A DNA stretch of 64,000 nt from Trichomonas vaginalis G3 (taxonomy: Eukaryota > Parabasalia > Trichomonadida > Trichomonadidae): positions 11,541,962 through 11,605,961 of the forward strand of contig NC_067208.1 of NCBI RefSeq assembly GCF_026262505.1, given 5' to 3'. The position numbers were made by a program, and so were the translations under genes. Position 1 is the stretch's first letter, and each line of letters opens with the position of its first letter. This document shows positions 19,926 to 30,728 of this stretch, one piece after another. Under the pieces are notes generated by a model. The model worked only from the letters and a program-made list of their open reading frames with translations. It searched no databases and was not told the DNA's origin.

Positions 19926-21541
19926 CTAATCCTTTGCACCATGTAAAATAAGAAATTCGGCTATTTCTTTACTATTATTCAATGCTGCAATATGAATGGC
20001 TGTTTTCCCATTATTATCTTTTTCATTGATATTTGCGCCATGTGAAATAAGAAATTCGGCTGTTTCTTTACTATTATCTTTTGCTGCATAATGAAGAGCG
20101 GATTCTCCATAATTATTTTTTTTATTGATATTTGCTCCATGTAAAATAAGAAATTCGGCTGTTTCTTTTCTATTATTTTTTGCTGCGATATGAAGAGCGG
20201 ATTCTCTATTTTTATTTTTTTTCATTGATATTTGCTCCATGTAAAATAAGAAATTCGGCTGTTTTTTTTTCTATTAAAAATTGCTGCAATATGAAGAACG
20301 GTTTCTCCATCTTTATTTTTTTCATTGATATTTGCACCATGTGAAATAAGAAGTTCGGCTATTTCTTTGCTATTTTTATATGTTGCTTTATGAAGTGCGG
20401 TTTCTCCATAGTTATCTTTTTCATTGATATTTGTACCATGTAAAATAAGAAATTCGGCTATTTCTTTACTATTATGCAATACTGCAATATGAAGAGCTGT
20501 TTTCCCATTATTATCTTTTTCATTGATATTTGCGCCATGTGAAATGAGAAATTCGGCTGTTTCTTTACCACTATCTGTTACTGCATAATGAAGAGCGGAT
20601 TCTCCATAATTATTTTTTTCATTGATATTCGCACCATGTGAAAGGAAGTATTCGAGTAAGGATGGAATATTGAACCTTGCTAAATTAATAAAGCAATTGT
20701 TAATATCATTAGTTTGATCAAAATAAACTAACATGGAATCAAGGTTCTTATATTTTCCGCAATATTCTAAATTGATCTTTATATTATATTCGTTCATCAA
20801 ATATGTAACAAAATCAATGTTGTGTGAAATAATTGCATATTCCATGCATTTTTCATTTGGTTTTTGATATTTCAAACATTCACTCATGATCTCTGCATTT
20901 CCACCTAAAAATGAAAATTCTAGGCATGTTTCAGTTATTTTTGAGTTAAATTTTGTTCTTAATAATTTAAAACAGTCAACTGCTCCATGGTAACAACATA
21001 CTTCAAGTAATGAAAAACCAAAACAGTGAGAAAATGGACACAAAAAACTTTGAAGCATTTCATCTTTATCAAATCCTTCTCTTTCAGTGAAGAAGATGAA
21101 TCTTTCTAAGTCATTATACATAATTGCTCTGTAAATTGTATCATCTGTATTAATATCGTGATATTCTGATTTAATTGTTTCGAAATCATCCTCTTTGCTT
21201 AATTTAATTCCATATTCTATATAAAATAGGTATCTGATACTAAATGGAATTTTGATTTCCTCGTTTACTTGATAATTATCATATATAAGTTTGACGAGAG
21301 AAAAATAAGCCTTTGTATAGCGATTTTTAAAAGGAATGATGCATAAAATGTGACTTATAATAGTATAAGGAAGACATTTCTTTGAATCAATCAATTCTGT
21401 TTTGATCATTTTGTAAATCTTGTTTATTTCTTCTTCATTTTCAGTTTTCAGCTGATACAATGCATTATATAAATCGATATAGTATTTATGTATACTTCGC
21501 AATTCAGTGTACTTATTTGGGTGAGTGTCTTGTTCGGACAT
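19926..21541 (-). pseudogene. DUF3447/ankyrin-repeat gene with one frameshift
   Basis: Starts at the ATG at 21541 (MSEQDTHPNKYTELRS), which suits this trichomonad family better than the upstream in-frame ATG codons. Residues 1-~310 form the helical DUF3447 region. Then come about eight ankyrin repeats of 33 residues (NEKDNNGKTALHIAVLHNSK type), nearly identical to each other at DNA level. The frame changes once, at a run of nine T at about 20262-20270, where sister repeats have TTTCTTTT. One extra base is enough to explain it. The second part continues cleanly to 19926 (ILHGAKD). It is either a recently broken gene or a homopolymer sequencing error. Expected role: intracellular protein-protein scaffold, partner unknown. 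Confidence 0.8.
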
Positions 21542-21927
21542 AAATAATTTTTTATAAGGGAACATTTCAATTTTACCATTTAAAACATCTTTAAAATTCA
21601 TTAAGGAAATAAATGGTACATTATATCTGTGGAAAAACACTGATCACAAAAATTTCGGATTTCATTTATTCATTTTGATTAAGTTTGCAGATATGAAATA
21701 ACACAATAACAAAATTAATGTATAAATCAATTATATTTTCATCCGGAACGTTAAGATGAAATTGAATTTTGTTATTTTATTAAAAGTTTATATCTATGAA
21801 ATAAAAGATTACAAATTGTAAGTATAACTTATGAAAATAAAGAGATTTTAAAAATTTGGATCAGAATCTAACAAATATTTGAGTAATTCGCAATTAATCA
21901 GGAAATGATCAATAAATAGTGCATTGA

Positions 21928-21974
21928 AAAAAAAAAGGTAGTGGGGCTTCCAGGCGCGTTGCGCCCTCTAGCCC
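21928..21974. repeat. left terminal repeat of element 2
   Basis: About 46 bp shared in inverted form with 33095-33141. It holds the dyad GGCGC-GTT-GCGCC (21953-21965), where the right end has GGCAC-GAA-GTGCC. The repeats stop matching just inside GCCC, so they are much shorter than typical Polinton terminal repeats. Confidence 0.75.
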
Positions 21975-22274
21975 ATAAGAAATTTTTCCCAAGACCCAAG
22001 AGGAGGACCGAACCCCAGCCGACCAGCTGTTGACTTTTTTGTAGAGCACTCAAAATAGTATAACTTTGTCCGGACAAGTAAGGGTCTATCGTCGCTACAG
22101 GAAAAGTTACAGACGTTCCAAGGAAGTATACTTTGAGAAGCCTTTTCTCCCTTTTAAAACAAGATAGGACGGTTATTTTACAAAACTGACAACACTTTGA
22201 CCGAGTAGTTTTTTGTGCTGAACAAAAAGTGTCATATAAACATCTGTCAAAAACCGTTTTTTACTTCACTTAAA

Positions 22275-25200
22275 ATGTCACGTAAGCTACGTAAGAATAT
22301 ACGTAAGAGGAAGGGAGCATTGAAACATCCAATAGTAAAACTGACACCACAACAACAGTTGCAACAACAAATGATGAATGACCCCACTATGTTGCAACAA
22401 ATGTCAAGCAACCCTATGCTTTTAAACCGAGTTATTGGTGCACAGAGTGGAGGTTTAAGAGCGGCACTTTTAGCGAAAATGGCAGGCTATGGTGGAGCTG
22501 CAGACGGAACAGCTTATAACCCTCAAAGTCAAATGAATTTGAGTTCACTCAAAAATCAAATAACAGATGTCAAAAAGTCAAACATAGACATACAGAAACA
22601 AATAAGTGAAAACGAAAAGAAACTAGAATATGACAGACAGACAAAGAAACTCAATGAGTTAAACGTAGAGAAAAAGAAGAAAGAAGAACAACTGAAAGAA
22701 CTAAGTACAGAGGAATATGCGAAAAAAGTGTCAGAAAAAGCAGCAGAAGTAGCAAAAATGGAACAAGATGTTATAAATTTGAAAAACCATACTACTCAAT
22801 ATAAAGTACTGAAAGATGAAGAAATAAAACAAAAAGCCCTGAAGACATATATGGATAGCGATGAGTATAAAAAAGAAGTTGAAGCAAATGTAAAGGCAGA
22901 AAAACTTTTACAGTTGCAAAACCAAACCGTACAGTATGAAAACTTAGCACAAGAAAGTAAAAATAACGACGCAGCCATGCAAAAGGCAATGAAAAGCGCA
23001 GAATATATAAAAGCTAATAATGACTGGTTAGACGCCCAAGCCAACGCTAAAGCAGCCCAACTTATAGGGTCAATAAGGACAAAAATACAAGCGGATGAAG
23101 ACAGTTCAAATGAAGCTTTAATGAATGCTGACTTTAAGAACGCCTTCGAAGCTCTTCATAGTAAGGTGAAACTAGTGAACGACTTCTCATCTGGAAAGAA
23201 ACTGAAGTCTGAAGGTTTCGACAAAGAGTTAAGAGAAGTAGCACAAAATATGACGAAAATAACAGATGCAGCAACGAGACAGGCAGTTCAAAGTGCCTAT
23301 GACGCCGTTAGAGCAACTGTTGTGGAAAGTCAAGAAAAAGAGTTACAACAGACCAAAACAGACCTAGTAAATGCTTTCTTAAAAACGAAAAGTCAGGTAG
23401 GACATTATGCTGCAGATGGAACATATGTGCCAGCTGGTGGAACTTATATACCAGCTGGTGGAACTTATATACTAGCTAGTGGAACTTATATACCACCAAA
23501 CCCTCCAAGAGAAGCACCTGCACCAGGACTACCTAAAACATTTACATCGTCACATGGACACAGACACAGGCATGCACCAAAACCAATACAACAACCAACA
23601 GTTCAAAATCCAGCACAACAACCAACAGTTCAAAACACTGCACCACAACCAACAGTTCAAAACACTGCACCACAACCAACAGTTCAAAACACTGCACCAC
23701 AACAACCACAAACAGAGCAAGGACATAAAAGAAGTAGAGAACAAGGAAACCAAGAATTCTTAAAAATGCTTAAGGAAAATTATGGTTACCCAGATACTCT
23801 TGACTTTAGTGACAGATATAAAGAAGCTATTAGAAAGTTCAAGGAAGGAAATACTGACCCGAACCTATTTAGCTTTATGGTTCAGCACCAAATGGGATAT
23901 AATTTCAAACCTGGAAAATACAAGCTCGCTAAGGGATATGATTTAATAGCATATCATCCAAATGACATGGATGAATTTACTCCGAGATATTTGGTGTCAG
24001 AGCTAAATGATAATTCAACTCTCTTCATGAAACGCGTAAAAAATAGAGACGGAACGAAAGAAGAAAGGTTTATGAGTCCGGATGACTTAGATAGGGAACT
24101 TTTTAAAAACGGTCTCGGAATATATGAAATGCCAGCAGATGAGGTACAAGAAACTCCACAGGAAGAAGTTCAGATACAACCAGACATGGAAGAAATAGTT
24201 CAGCAACAACAGCTAGAAGAGCCTGAAGGAAACGAACAAGTCCCTCCTTTGGAAACTAACTTCACAGAACTAGATGAAGATTTGGAACAGCCGAAAAATC
24301 TTGACCCTCAACAAGAGTATGCGGAGAATATGGAATCTTTCCAAGAGTCTAAGAAAAATTCGGCTGACATAGTAGAAGAATATCGAAAAATGTTCGCCGA
24401 CATACAAAAGACTCCAACATCAGATGAAAATATTCAGCATAGAATGGAAGAACTGAAAGAAAGTGTACGCAAATACAACAATCCTTTTTACTTACGACCA
24501 TATAACGTTCAATCTTTGGCTGAACTCGGTGAAAATAAAAGGTTAAATTTCAACAAAACATATAGAAATGAAACATTGTTTAAAGTTCATTCAGAACCTA
24601 ACCAATATGGAAACAAACCTACTTTTGTTTCTGCAGACTATGGAACTACAATGAGATGGGGTCATAAAGCTAATCCGGATAGGTGGTTCATAAACTTACA
24701 ACCACAATTCCAAGAAGTTGTAGACGCAATGGAAGTGAATGGTGAACCAGATATAGCTGGTATTTTCAGCGCGGCTTTAATGCCATTGAAAGATATGAAA
24801 CATGCAGATATTTTGGACCAGTATGAAATGAACATGGCTGATGGAAATATAACACCTGACGTTCTAGAACATTTATCTCAAAGAACTACACAGAACCATA
24901 AAGATGGTATATTTGGTGAAGAGTTTAGAAAAGAAGTTAGGGAGATAGAAGGAAGAGAACCTATTGTACATGACCTTGCAAACGAAAGTTTGCAAAATGT
25001 CATAAAAACTTACTTTGCAGACAATGAACTGATAAGGGATGAATATTTAAGAAAACTCAAATGGACAGTACCAAATGAAATGTTAGTATTGAAAAACATG
25101 TTCCTTGACAAAATAAAACCAACTACAGAAATAAATGACGCAAGACTGAAACATTGGGTAAAAGCTTTCCCATTCACAAAAGATATTATTGGTAACATGG

Positions 25201-25514
25201 AAAGAAAACCAGAATGGCTACAAAAACATATATTTGGAAACGAGCATATTCCATATGGACAAGCTATATTTGAAGAGCTTGAACCGGAAACTCAGGAAAG
25301 AGTCATGCAAACAATAAGCGAAGACTCAAATACAAACTATAACAAAATCTTTCTAGGATATTGGTTACCTGAGATGGGCGACCAGAGCCCAAAGGCAAAA
25401 AGGACATGGAAAATTTACAACATACTAGGTGAACATGAGGCAAAGATGCAACAACTTGAAGCAGAGGGCAAGTTACCAAAAGCGACACCAAAGAAGAAGA
25501 GTAGAACAAAGTGA
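22275..25514 (+). CDS. large coiled-coil/repeat structural protein of element 2
   Basis: 1,079 residues from the ATG at 22275, chosen over upstream codons because it directly follows TTCACTTAAA, the element-type start signal. The layout is: a basic N-terminus (SRKLRKNIRKRKGALKH); a Gln/Met-rich part; a long coiled coil (about 100-370); Gly/Thr/Tyr repeats (GTYVPAGGTYIPAGGTYI); Gln/Pro repeats with a TVQNTAPQP unit; a Glu-rich linker; and a folded C-terminal domain (about 730-1060) ending in a Lys-rich tail. The stretch MAGYG-G near residue 69 fits the adenain-type cleavage consensus. It lies just before the major capsid gene. A scaffold/core role is inferred; I do not recognise the family. 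Confidence 0.6.
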   Translation: MSRKLRKNIRKRKGALKHPIVKLTPQQQLQQQMMNDPTMLQQMSSNPMLLNRVIGAQSGGLRAALLAKMAGYGGAADGTAYNPQSQMNLSSLKNQITDVKKSNIDIQKQISENEKKLEYDRQTKKLNELNVEKKKKEEQLKELSTEEYAKKVSEKAAEVAKMEQDVINLKNHTTQYKVLKDEEIKQKALKTYMDSDEYKKEVEANVKAEKLLQLQNQTVQYENLAQESKNNDAAMQKAMKSAEYIKANNDWLDAQANAKAAQLIGSIRTKIQADEDSSNEALMNADFKNAFEALHSKVKLVNDFSSGKKLKSEGFDKELREVAQNMTKITDAATRQAVQSAYDAVRATVVESQEKELQQTKTDLVNAFLKTKSQVGHYAADGTYVPAGGTYIPAGGTYILASGTYIPPNPPREAPAPGLPKTFTSSHGHRHRHAPKPIQQPTVQNPAQQPTVQNTAPQPTVQNTAPQPTVQNTAPQQPQTEQGHKRSREQGNQEFLKMLKENYGYPDTLDFSDRYKEAIRKFKEGNTDPNLFSFMVQHQMGYNFKPGKYKLAKGYDLIAYHPNDMDEFTPRYLVSELNDNSTLFMKRVKNRDGTKEERFMSPDDLDRELFKNGLGIYEMPADEVQETPQEEVQIQPDMEEIVQQQQLEEPEGNEQVPPLETNFTELDEDLEQPKNLDPQQEYAENMESFQESKKNSADIVEEYRKMFADIQKTPTSDENIQHRMEELKESVRKYNNPFYLRPYNVQSLAELGENKRLNFNKTYRNETLFKVHSEPNQYGNKPTFVSADYGTTMRWGHKANPDRWFINLQPQFQEVVDAMEVNGEPDIAGIFSAALMPLKDMKHADILDQYEMNMADGNITPDVLEHLSQRTTQNHKDGIFGEEFRKEVREIEGREPIVHDLANESLQNVIKTYFADNELIRDEYLRKLKWTVPNEMLVLKNMFLDKIKPTTEINDARLKHWVKAFPFTKDIIGNMERKPEWLQKHIFGNEHIPYGQAIFEELEPETQERVMQTISEDSNTNYNKIFLGYWLPEMGDQSPKAKRTWKIYNILGEHEAKMQQLEAEGKLPKATPKKKSRTK

Positions 25515-25647
25515 AAGTAGTGAAGAAGTAACTTCATCTAGTGAAAGTAGTGGCAATGAAGGAAAAAGAAGAGTTAAAGATTCAGTTAAAAACTCAGTCA
25601 GGAAGAAAGTAAAGCTTGGTACGAGTGAGTTCTATTATGACACATAA
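25429..25647 (+). CDS. overlapping small Ser/Lys-rich ORF
   Basis: This overlaps the 3' end of the large gene in another frame and fills the gap before the capsid gene. The part after 25514 (ESSEEVTSSSESSGNEGKRR, then a Lys/Arg-rich end) looks compositionally like a virion core or tail peptide. Whether it is a separate gene is uncertain. Confidence 0.3.
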   Translation: MNMRQRCNNLKQRASYQKRHQRRRVEQSESSEEVTSSSESSGNEGKRRVKDSVKNSVRKKVKLGTSEFYYDT

Positions 25648-25679
25648 ATCCAACTATTCTATATTTTTACCCATATGAA

Positions 25680-27289
25680 ATGTACGCCGCTCAGAATATA
25701 ACGCCAACAGTTTTGGATGCCATGAACGGAAATGTTTCCGAATGGTATAACGAATGCGACAATGCCATTAGAAGGTCAGAAATAGTTCCTGGAACTTACG
25801 AATATACAACTGCTGTTTCTTATGGAAACGTAGGTGAGTTTGGAGAAGGTTCTTCAACAACAGTAGATATTGCTTGCGACAGGTTTCATATTATTTCTAT
25901 TGACAACTCATTCTTATACGTGGAACAAGACATTGAAATAAAACCTTCTGCCAAGTTGTCTGACAAGAAAGGTTGCAATGGAATTTTCTATGTCGGATAC
26001 CAATATGCTCCAGAAGTTTTCATGGGATATAAGATATATTCTAACTCTGACTTAGTTCAAACAGTAACATGGGCAAACTATGAATGGTTCGCTTTGAGAA
26101 ACTCAGTACAACCACAAGCTAGAGAACAAACAGACCAGTATGCAAATATTGAGAAAATAAGAAGACTTGACCCTAACGTTCCAGGAGTTTATGTTAACCT
26201 TTCTGGTTCAGATGGAACTGCTGCCACTAAAGTAAAACTGAAACTTAGAGTTCCTTTGTCATCTTTCCTCATCTTCAGGTTTTTAAGATACTTACCAAAC
26301 TGGGCAGGAAAAATTTCTATCGAACTTACTCCAAGCAAAAATAACTTAGTCATTGCACCAACACAAGACCCATTCACTATTACAGACGTAAAGGGAACAA
26401 ATCAAACGTCATTCGCCGAATTTTGCAAAGACAAAGTTGACTTAGACTTTGGTTTCTCAAACTTCAACAATGAAGTAAACTATTATTTCAATGCTGCTGG
26501 AACTGCTTGGGACCCAGTTAAGTTCACATGCGAAAAATTTGAATGCAAGAGAATAGAAAGCAGACTTGCAGTCTATATGTTGGACCCAGATATTTCAAAT
26601 GCTTTAGCTGCCAAATATATTGCAGTTCCACTTATGTTCCCTATACACCAAATATCTGTCAAAGACTTTGCAGGTGAAGTTGGAAAACCAAAAGTGCTGA
26701 CCCAGGTGCAAGAACAGATATTGCTTTAACAACTGCAATGAAACATGCAGATACTATGTTTGTACTGTTCAGACGAACTATAAATGACTATTCTTGTTTC
26801 TACAACCCCGGTATTAAATATCATATAAACATAGATGGCAAATATTATCCAAGAGAAGAATATTCTACAGTTGAGGATATGAGGTCATACAACTTGACAT
26901 TAGATGCTATGAACTTTAACAACAACTTCACAACGACCATTAACCCTGAAATGCAAAGTTCTATTATGCCATATGTGAAAGTATGGACTCATACAGGAGG
27001 TCAAAAAACTCAATATACAAATGGAGACCGTTCAAACTTTTGGCTTGGCATTCCATTTGCTGACTCAGAAGACTTTATGGGTGGTATTTCAACTGTTGGT
27101 ACTGTACAAATACAATATACTGGTGACAGAGACGGTCCAGATGAATTGAAAGCAAAGAAGTTTACAAAACCAATAGCACTTTTCACGGAAGATGCTCTTT
27201 TGAAGATTCGTTCGATGAAACCTGCTGGGGCTCCTCAGATTGGCATAACGACAGCTTCCATCGAGCAGATTTTGGCAGCAGGTCAGTAA
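25680..27289 (+). pseudogene. major capsid protein gene (double jelly-roll type), broken
   Basis: It starts MYAAQNITPTVLDAMNG. Beta-rich segments with the Polinton major-capsid flavour include DRFHIISIDNSFLYVEQDI, the GYKIYSNSDLVQTVTW segment, and the lysine-bearing strand IFRFLRYLPNWAGKISIEL. In total about 535 codons, the normal size of a double jelly-roll capsid protein. It follows the large structural gene and converges on the minus-strand gene at 27183-27602. It is broken but otherwise well preserved, with about one break. The family call rests on these patterns and on the neighbouring ATPase and penton-like genes. Confidence 0.7.
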
Positions 27290-27602
27290 GTTGTTCTTGA
27301 ACTGACTTCTCTCCGTCAAATATTGACAGTACGCCTGTTTTGACATAATATTGTATTATAAACTTTCCTTTAGAAATATCTGTAAGTTTTGTTGTTATAT
27401 TTTTGTCAACGTCAAGAACTTTCACCATCTCGGTTATACCAACTTTCTTTGCTTTATGAAAATATTTAGGTTCAGCAAAGACTGCTATTCTATAACATTT
27501 ACCATTGTTTGTATAAAGAACTATTCTGTCAATGTATTTGTATTGTTTGTGAGTATAAACCTTGTTTTGCTTCAATTCGAAGAGATATCCGAATACGTCC
27601 AT
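27183..27602 (-). CDS. small element protein, unknown
   Basis: 139 residues from the ATG at 27602 (MDVFGYLFELKQNKVY). The N-terminal 95 residues are beta-prone (KYIDRIVLYTNNGKCYRIAVF; KFIIQYYVKTGVLSIF). The last ~35 codons overlap the 3' end of the capsid gene on the opposite strand and may not be constrained. It starts head-to-head with the gene at 27621 across 18 bp. No family was recognised. Confidence 0.5.
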   Translation of the reverse strand: MDVFGYLFELKQNKVYTHKQYKYIDRIVLYTNNGKCYRIAVFAEPKYFHKAKKVGITEMVKVLDVDKNITTKLTDISKGKFIIQYYVKTGVLSIFDGEKSVQEQLTDLLPKSARWKLSLCQSEEPQQVSSNESSKEHLP

Positions 27603-27620
27603 CTTTTTATTCTAAGTAAA

Positions 27621-28199
27621 ATGTCATTTCCGAAAAATAGAAGCGTAAGTGTTTCAAAAGGTTTAATGGCGGTGGCAGATGTGAAGTTAAATTCACCAAC
27701 TCAAACAAACAGTCAAAGTGTTGTTGTCAATCTCAAAGACAGAGATGTTGAAGTGGGGAAACCATACGAAGACGAAGATGGTATAACAATTGTTCCTGTA
27801 AAAGAACCAACATATCCTGAAGTTAACAGAGACTTAAGTTCTGTTGCAGATATTCGAAACGACTACCAACAACTGAAAGACAAACTTCAAACTCAGGAGA
27901 AGATTTGTCAAGCTTTAAGTATAATGTTAAACTTGGTCGAACACAACCCTGTAAAAGTGAACTCATATGTCATTGCACCTCATGAAGTTTTGAAAGAACT
28001 ATTGAAACTTTTGACAGAGGCAGACGATATAAACATCAAAGAAATAGAACCCGACATTAGTTGCTGTGGTGTTTCATATAATGTCATTGACAAGATATAC
28101 GTTATGAAAGGAGGTGAAACGTTGAACTTAAAGTATAGTTTCCCAGACGTCATAAAAATATTTGACGACCACAACATTTCATTAAAATTTATTTGCTAA
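27621..28199 (+). CDS. element protein, unknown
   Basis: 192 residues from the ATG at 27621, directly after CTAAGTAAA. It has a disordered N-terminus, a central coiled coil (RNDYQQLKDKLQTQEKICQAL) and a small alpha/beta end (GVSYNVIDKIYVMKGGETLN). It is followed after 4 bp by the penton-like gene, so the two are probably expressed together or from abutting signals. Function not recognised. Confidence 0.55.
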   Translation: MSFPKNRSVSVSKGLMAVADVKLNSPTQTNSQSVVVNLKDRDVEVGKPYEDEDGITIVPVKEPTYPEVNRDLSSVADIRNDYQQLKDKLQTQEKICQALSIMLNLVEHNPVKVNSYVIAPHEVLKELLKLLTEADDINIKEIEPDISCCGVSYNVIDKIYVMKGGETLNLKYSFPDVIKIFDDHNISLKFIC

Positions 28200-28203
28200 G
28201 TAA

Positions 28204-28992
28204 ATGGCAGAAGATATAATGGTTTATACTATTACGACTAAAAACCCTGAGTCATATAATTCTATAACAACAAACTTACAAAGTCCTCAAGGACGATATT
28301 GTAAACTAACTTTAAACACAATGACGACTAAAGCCTGTTTTGCTCTTTTGACACCAGAAGACTTTATTGTTGTGAATGGTAAAAAATACTCCTTTGAAGA
28401 TACTTACTCAGATATACCACCAACAGGTTTTGTTGACTTATTTAATACTTTAAGTACGGGTGTAACATGTGCTGCAACTAGAGCAGGTTTCATTATGTTT
28501 GGATGTCCGACTGAGTTTACTATAAACGATATGAGCTATAATACAAAACTTATTTCTGGTTTTTACTACCAACAGTTTCCTATAACAGGAAAAGGTGTCA
28601 TACAAGGAATGTCTATTCCATTGACATTAAGCACACCAATCTTATATATTGTTTCAAACTTAGGTTCAAAGTGTTATTCGAATGTCGACAGAAACTATTA
28701 TGACCAAAAGATACTTATGCGTATAAACAATACTTTCTCTGCTGGTTTGCCTATTGTTCATTCGAATGCAGAATTTTCAACCTTAGTGAACTCAAACACT
28801 TTGGCAAGTATAACGTTGACATTAGTTGACGCAAACTTTGTTCCTGTAAAACTTTTATGTCCTATGTATTTGTCAATGACGGCAGAAAGTTTCGAATTGG
28901 AAGATGCAACTGGTGAAAGTATTGTATTACAAGAACAACTTCAACAACAAATAGCTCAAGAACAACAAATGCAACAACAAAGTCAAGAATAA
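28204..28992 (+). CDS. penton-like minor capsid protein
   Basis: 262 residues from the ATG at 28204 (MAEDIMVYTITTKNPES). It is beta-strand-rich throughout. The closing strand pair SITLTLVDANFVPVKLLCPMYLSM resembles the end of Polinton/virophage penton proteins, where a 'D.n..p..l' turn leads into the last strand. A Gln-rich tail (QEQLQQQIAQEQQMQQQSQE) follows. Pentons close the five-fold vertices of the capsid. The frame looks whole. The assignment is inference from composition, size and position near the major capsid gene. Confidence 0.55.
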   Translation: MAEDIMVYTITTKNPESYNSITTNLQSPQGRYCKLTLNTMTTKACFALLTPEDFIVVNGKKYSFEDTYSDIPPTGFVDLFNTLSTGVTCAATRAGFIMFGCPTEFTINDMSYNTKLISGFYYQQFPITGKGVIQGMSIPLTLSTPILYIVSNLGSKCYSNVDRNYYDQKILMRINNTFSAGLPIVHSNAEFSTLVNSNTLASITLTLVDANFVPVKLLCPMYLSMTAESFELEDATGESIVLQEQLQQQIAQEQQMQQQSQE

Positions 28993-29020
28993 AAAAAATA
29001 TTTTTTTTATTTTTATAAAA

Positions 29021-30140
29021 ATGTACAGAATAGATGTTTCAGATTTTTATGACTTCCAAGCATTCAGAAATATGTGTCCATTTCGAGACTATAACAAAGC
29101 AGTCGAGAATTTGAAACGTTTAGTCATTTATGTCGACTCTGCCCCAGAATGTTATGTTATGAAAGAATGGGATGTAGTCTTTAACAAACCTAAAGCAACA
29201 ATAGTTTCAGAACAAAATGTAGACAGAAACTTAAGAAAATAAAAGTTGTACAAGTTGGCATGAAGATGTTAGATGCTTGGATATCTTATTGTCAAAGTTA
29301 GAAGATTTTTCAGTTCGAGGTATAAAGTTCTATACACCTTCTCCAAACTTCTATTCTATCTTCACTGGATATAAATATGAACAAGTAGAATGGAAAGAAA
29401 ATATTATAGAAGCTTGGTTAGACCATGTCAAAGAAATTATATGCAATGGAAACGAAAAGGTTTATGAGTATATCTTATGTTGGTTTGCAAACATCTTACA
29501 ACATCCAAGTGCTAAAAATGAAACTGCTCTCATTATAATTGGAAAACAAGGAACTGGTAAGAACACATTCTTTACAGATATTTTGTGCAAACTGTTAGAA
29601 GGTTATTCGAATCCGAATATGACAAACTTAGAAAACATCTGTGGCAAGTTTAACTCCTCAATAGAGAATATGAAACTTATAGTTTGCAATGAACTTCAAA
29701 GTATAGATACAACAAAAGTTTTGAACTCAGATGCTTTGAAGAGTCTTATAACAGACAAAGTTGGAGTTGTTGAAAGAAAATATAAAGACCAAAGAGTTTG
29801 TGAGAATGTTGCAAACTTCATTATGGTTTCAAACAATGCTGTTCCGATGAAGTTAGAAAGTTCTGACAGAAGATATGTAGTTGTCAGAACGTCAGATTCT
29901 CATAATGCAAGATACAGAATATTTTGACGACTTAGCAGAAACTTTGACATCTGACTTTTACAACCACTTGTTCTCAATATTTCATGACATTAGATATTTC
30001 TAAGTTCAATCCAAGACAAATTCCACATACCGAAGAGAGACAAACATTGTTAGAAGCAAACAAGAGTGTATATGAACTGTTTCATAGATGAAACTGACTT
30101 TGAGTGTTTAGATGAAAGGTCATTGTACGATTCGTAATAA
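29021..30140 (+). pseudogene. SF3 (D5-type) primase-helicase gene, broken
   Basis: Helicase motifs are clear: Walker A GKQGTGKNTF, a Walker B-like LIVCNE (with the acidic E), motif C FIMVSNN followed by the arginine finger context SSDRRYVVV. These are typical of superfamily 3 helicases of virophages and Polinton-like viruses, which unwind DNA at the replication origin. It starts after a T/A tract at the ATG at 29021. The upstream part is short for a primase domain, so much of it has been lost or never existed. It is broken, with about three breaks. Confidence 0.75.
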
Positions 30141-30292
30141 ACAATATTGTCAAGAATATGGTTATATGAGCGTCTAAACGAACATTCTTGGCAATGTCAA
30201 AAGTCTTTTAGACGTACAGAATGGTGTATATACAAAGAAAAATTTTTATGAGTAAATTTTAAAAAAAAATATTTTTTTATCCGATAGAAAAG

Positions 30293-30712
30293 ATGGCAAA
30301 ATTCATCTCAGTAAATAAGTACATGTCAGGAACTTAAAGAAGAACTAGACCCATTCACATATTTGAATGTTTACTTCTACCATTTTGAAAAATCTTCATT
30401 CAGCAAAGTTTGGAACATCGAACCAGTTAAGTTTGCTATTGTGACTAAAAATGGTGCGAAATTTGAAGACTTAGACATAGAAGGTTTGTTAGCAGTCAAA
30501 AGAAAGTTTTGACAGAAGTTCTCAAACCTTAAAGAAGGCAAAGCATACAAACTTGTTATACCTTATGAACCAAAGAAAGCAGACGACTATGAATATTATG
30601 AGTCTAAGATTTGAAGTTCAAGGTAAATTGGGTAAAAAGATTTTAGAGTCTAAGCCAGTGTTTGCTCCTAAAGAGGAAGAAGAACATTGACATTGACCCA
30701 GAAATGTTCTAA
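30293..30712 (+). pseudogene. small element gene, broken
   Basis: Begins MAKFISVNKYMSG after a T/A tract. It keeps clear coding character over about 130 codons (WNIEPVKFAIVTKNGAKFED; KAYKLVIPYEPKKADDYEY) and ends in an acidic run. It is broken, with about three breaks. Family not recognised; its place next to the helicase suggests a replication accessory such as a single-strand binder, but this is a guess. Confidence 0.4.
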
Positions 30713-30728
30713 AAATAAAATTTTATTT

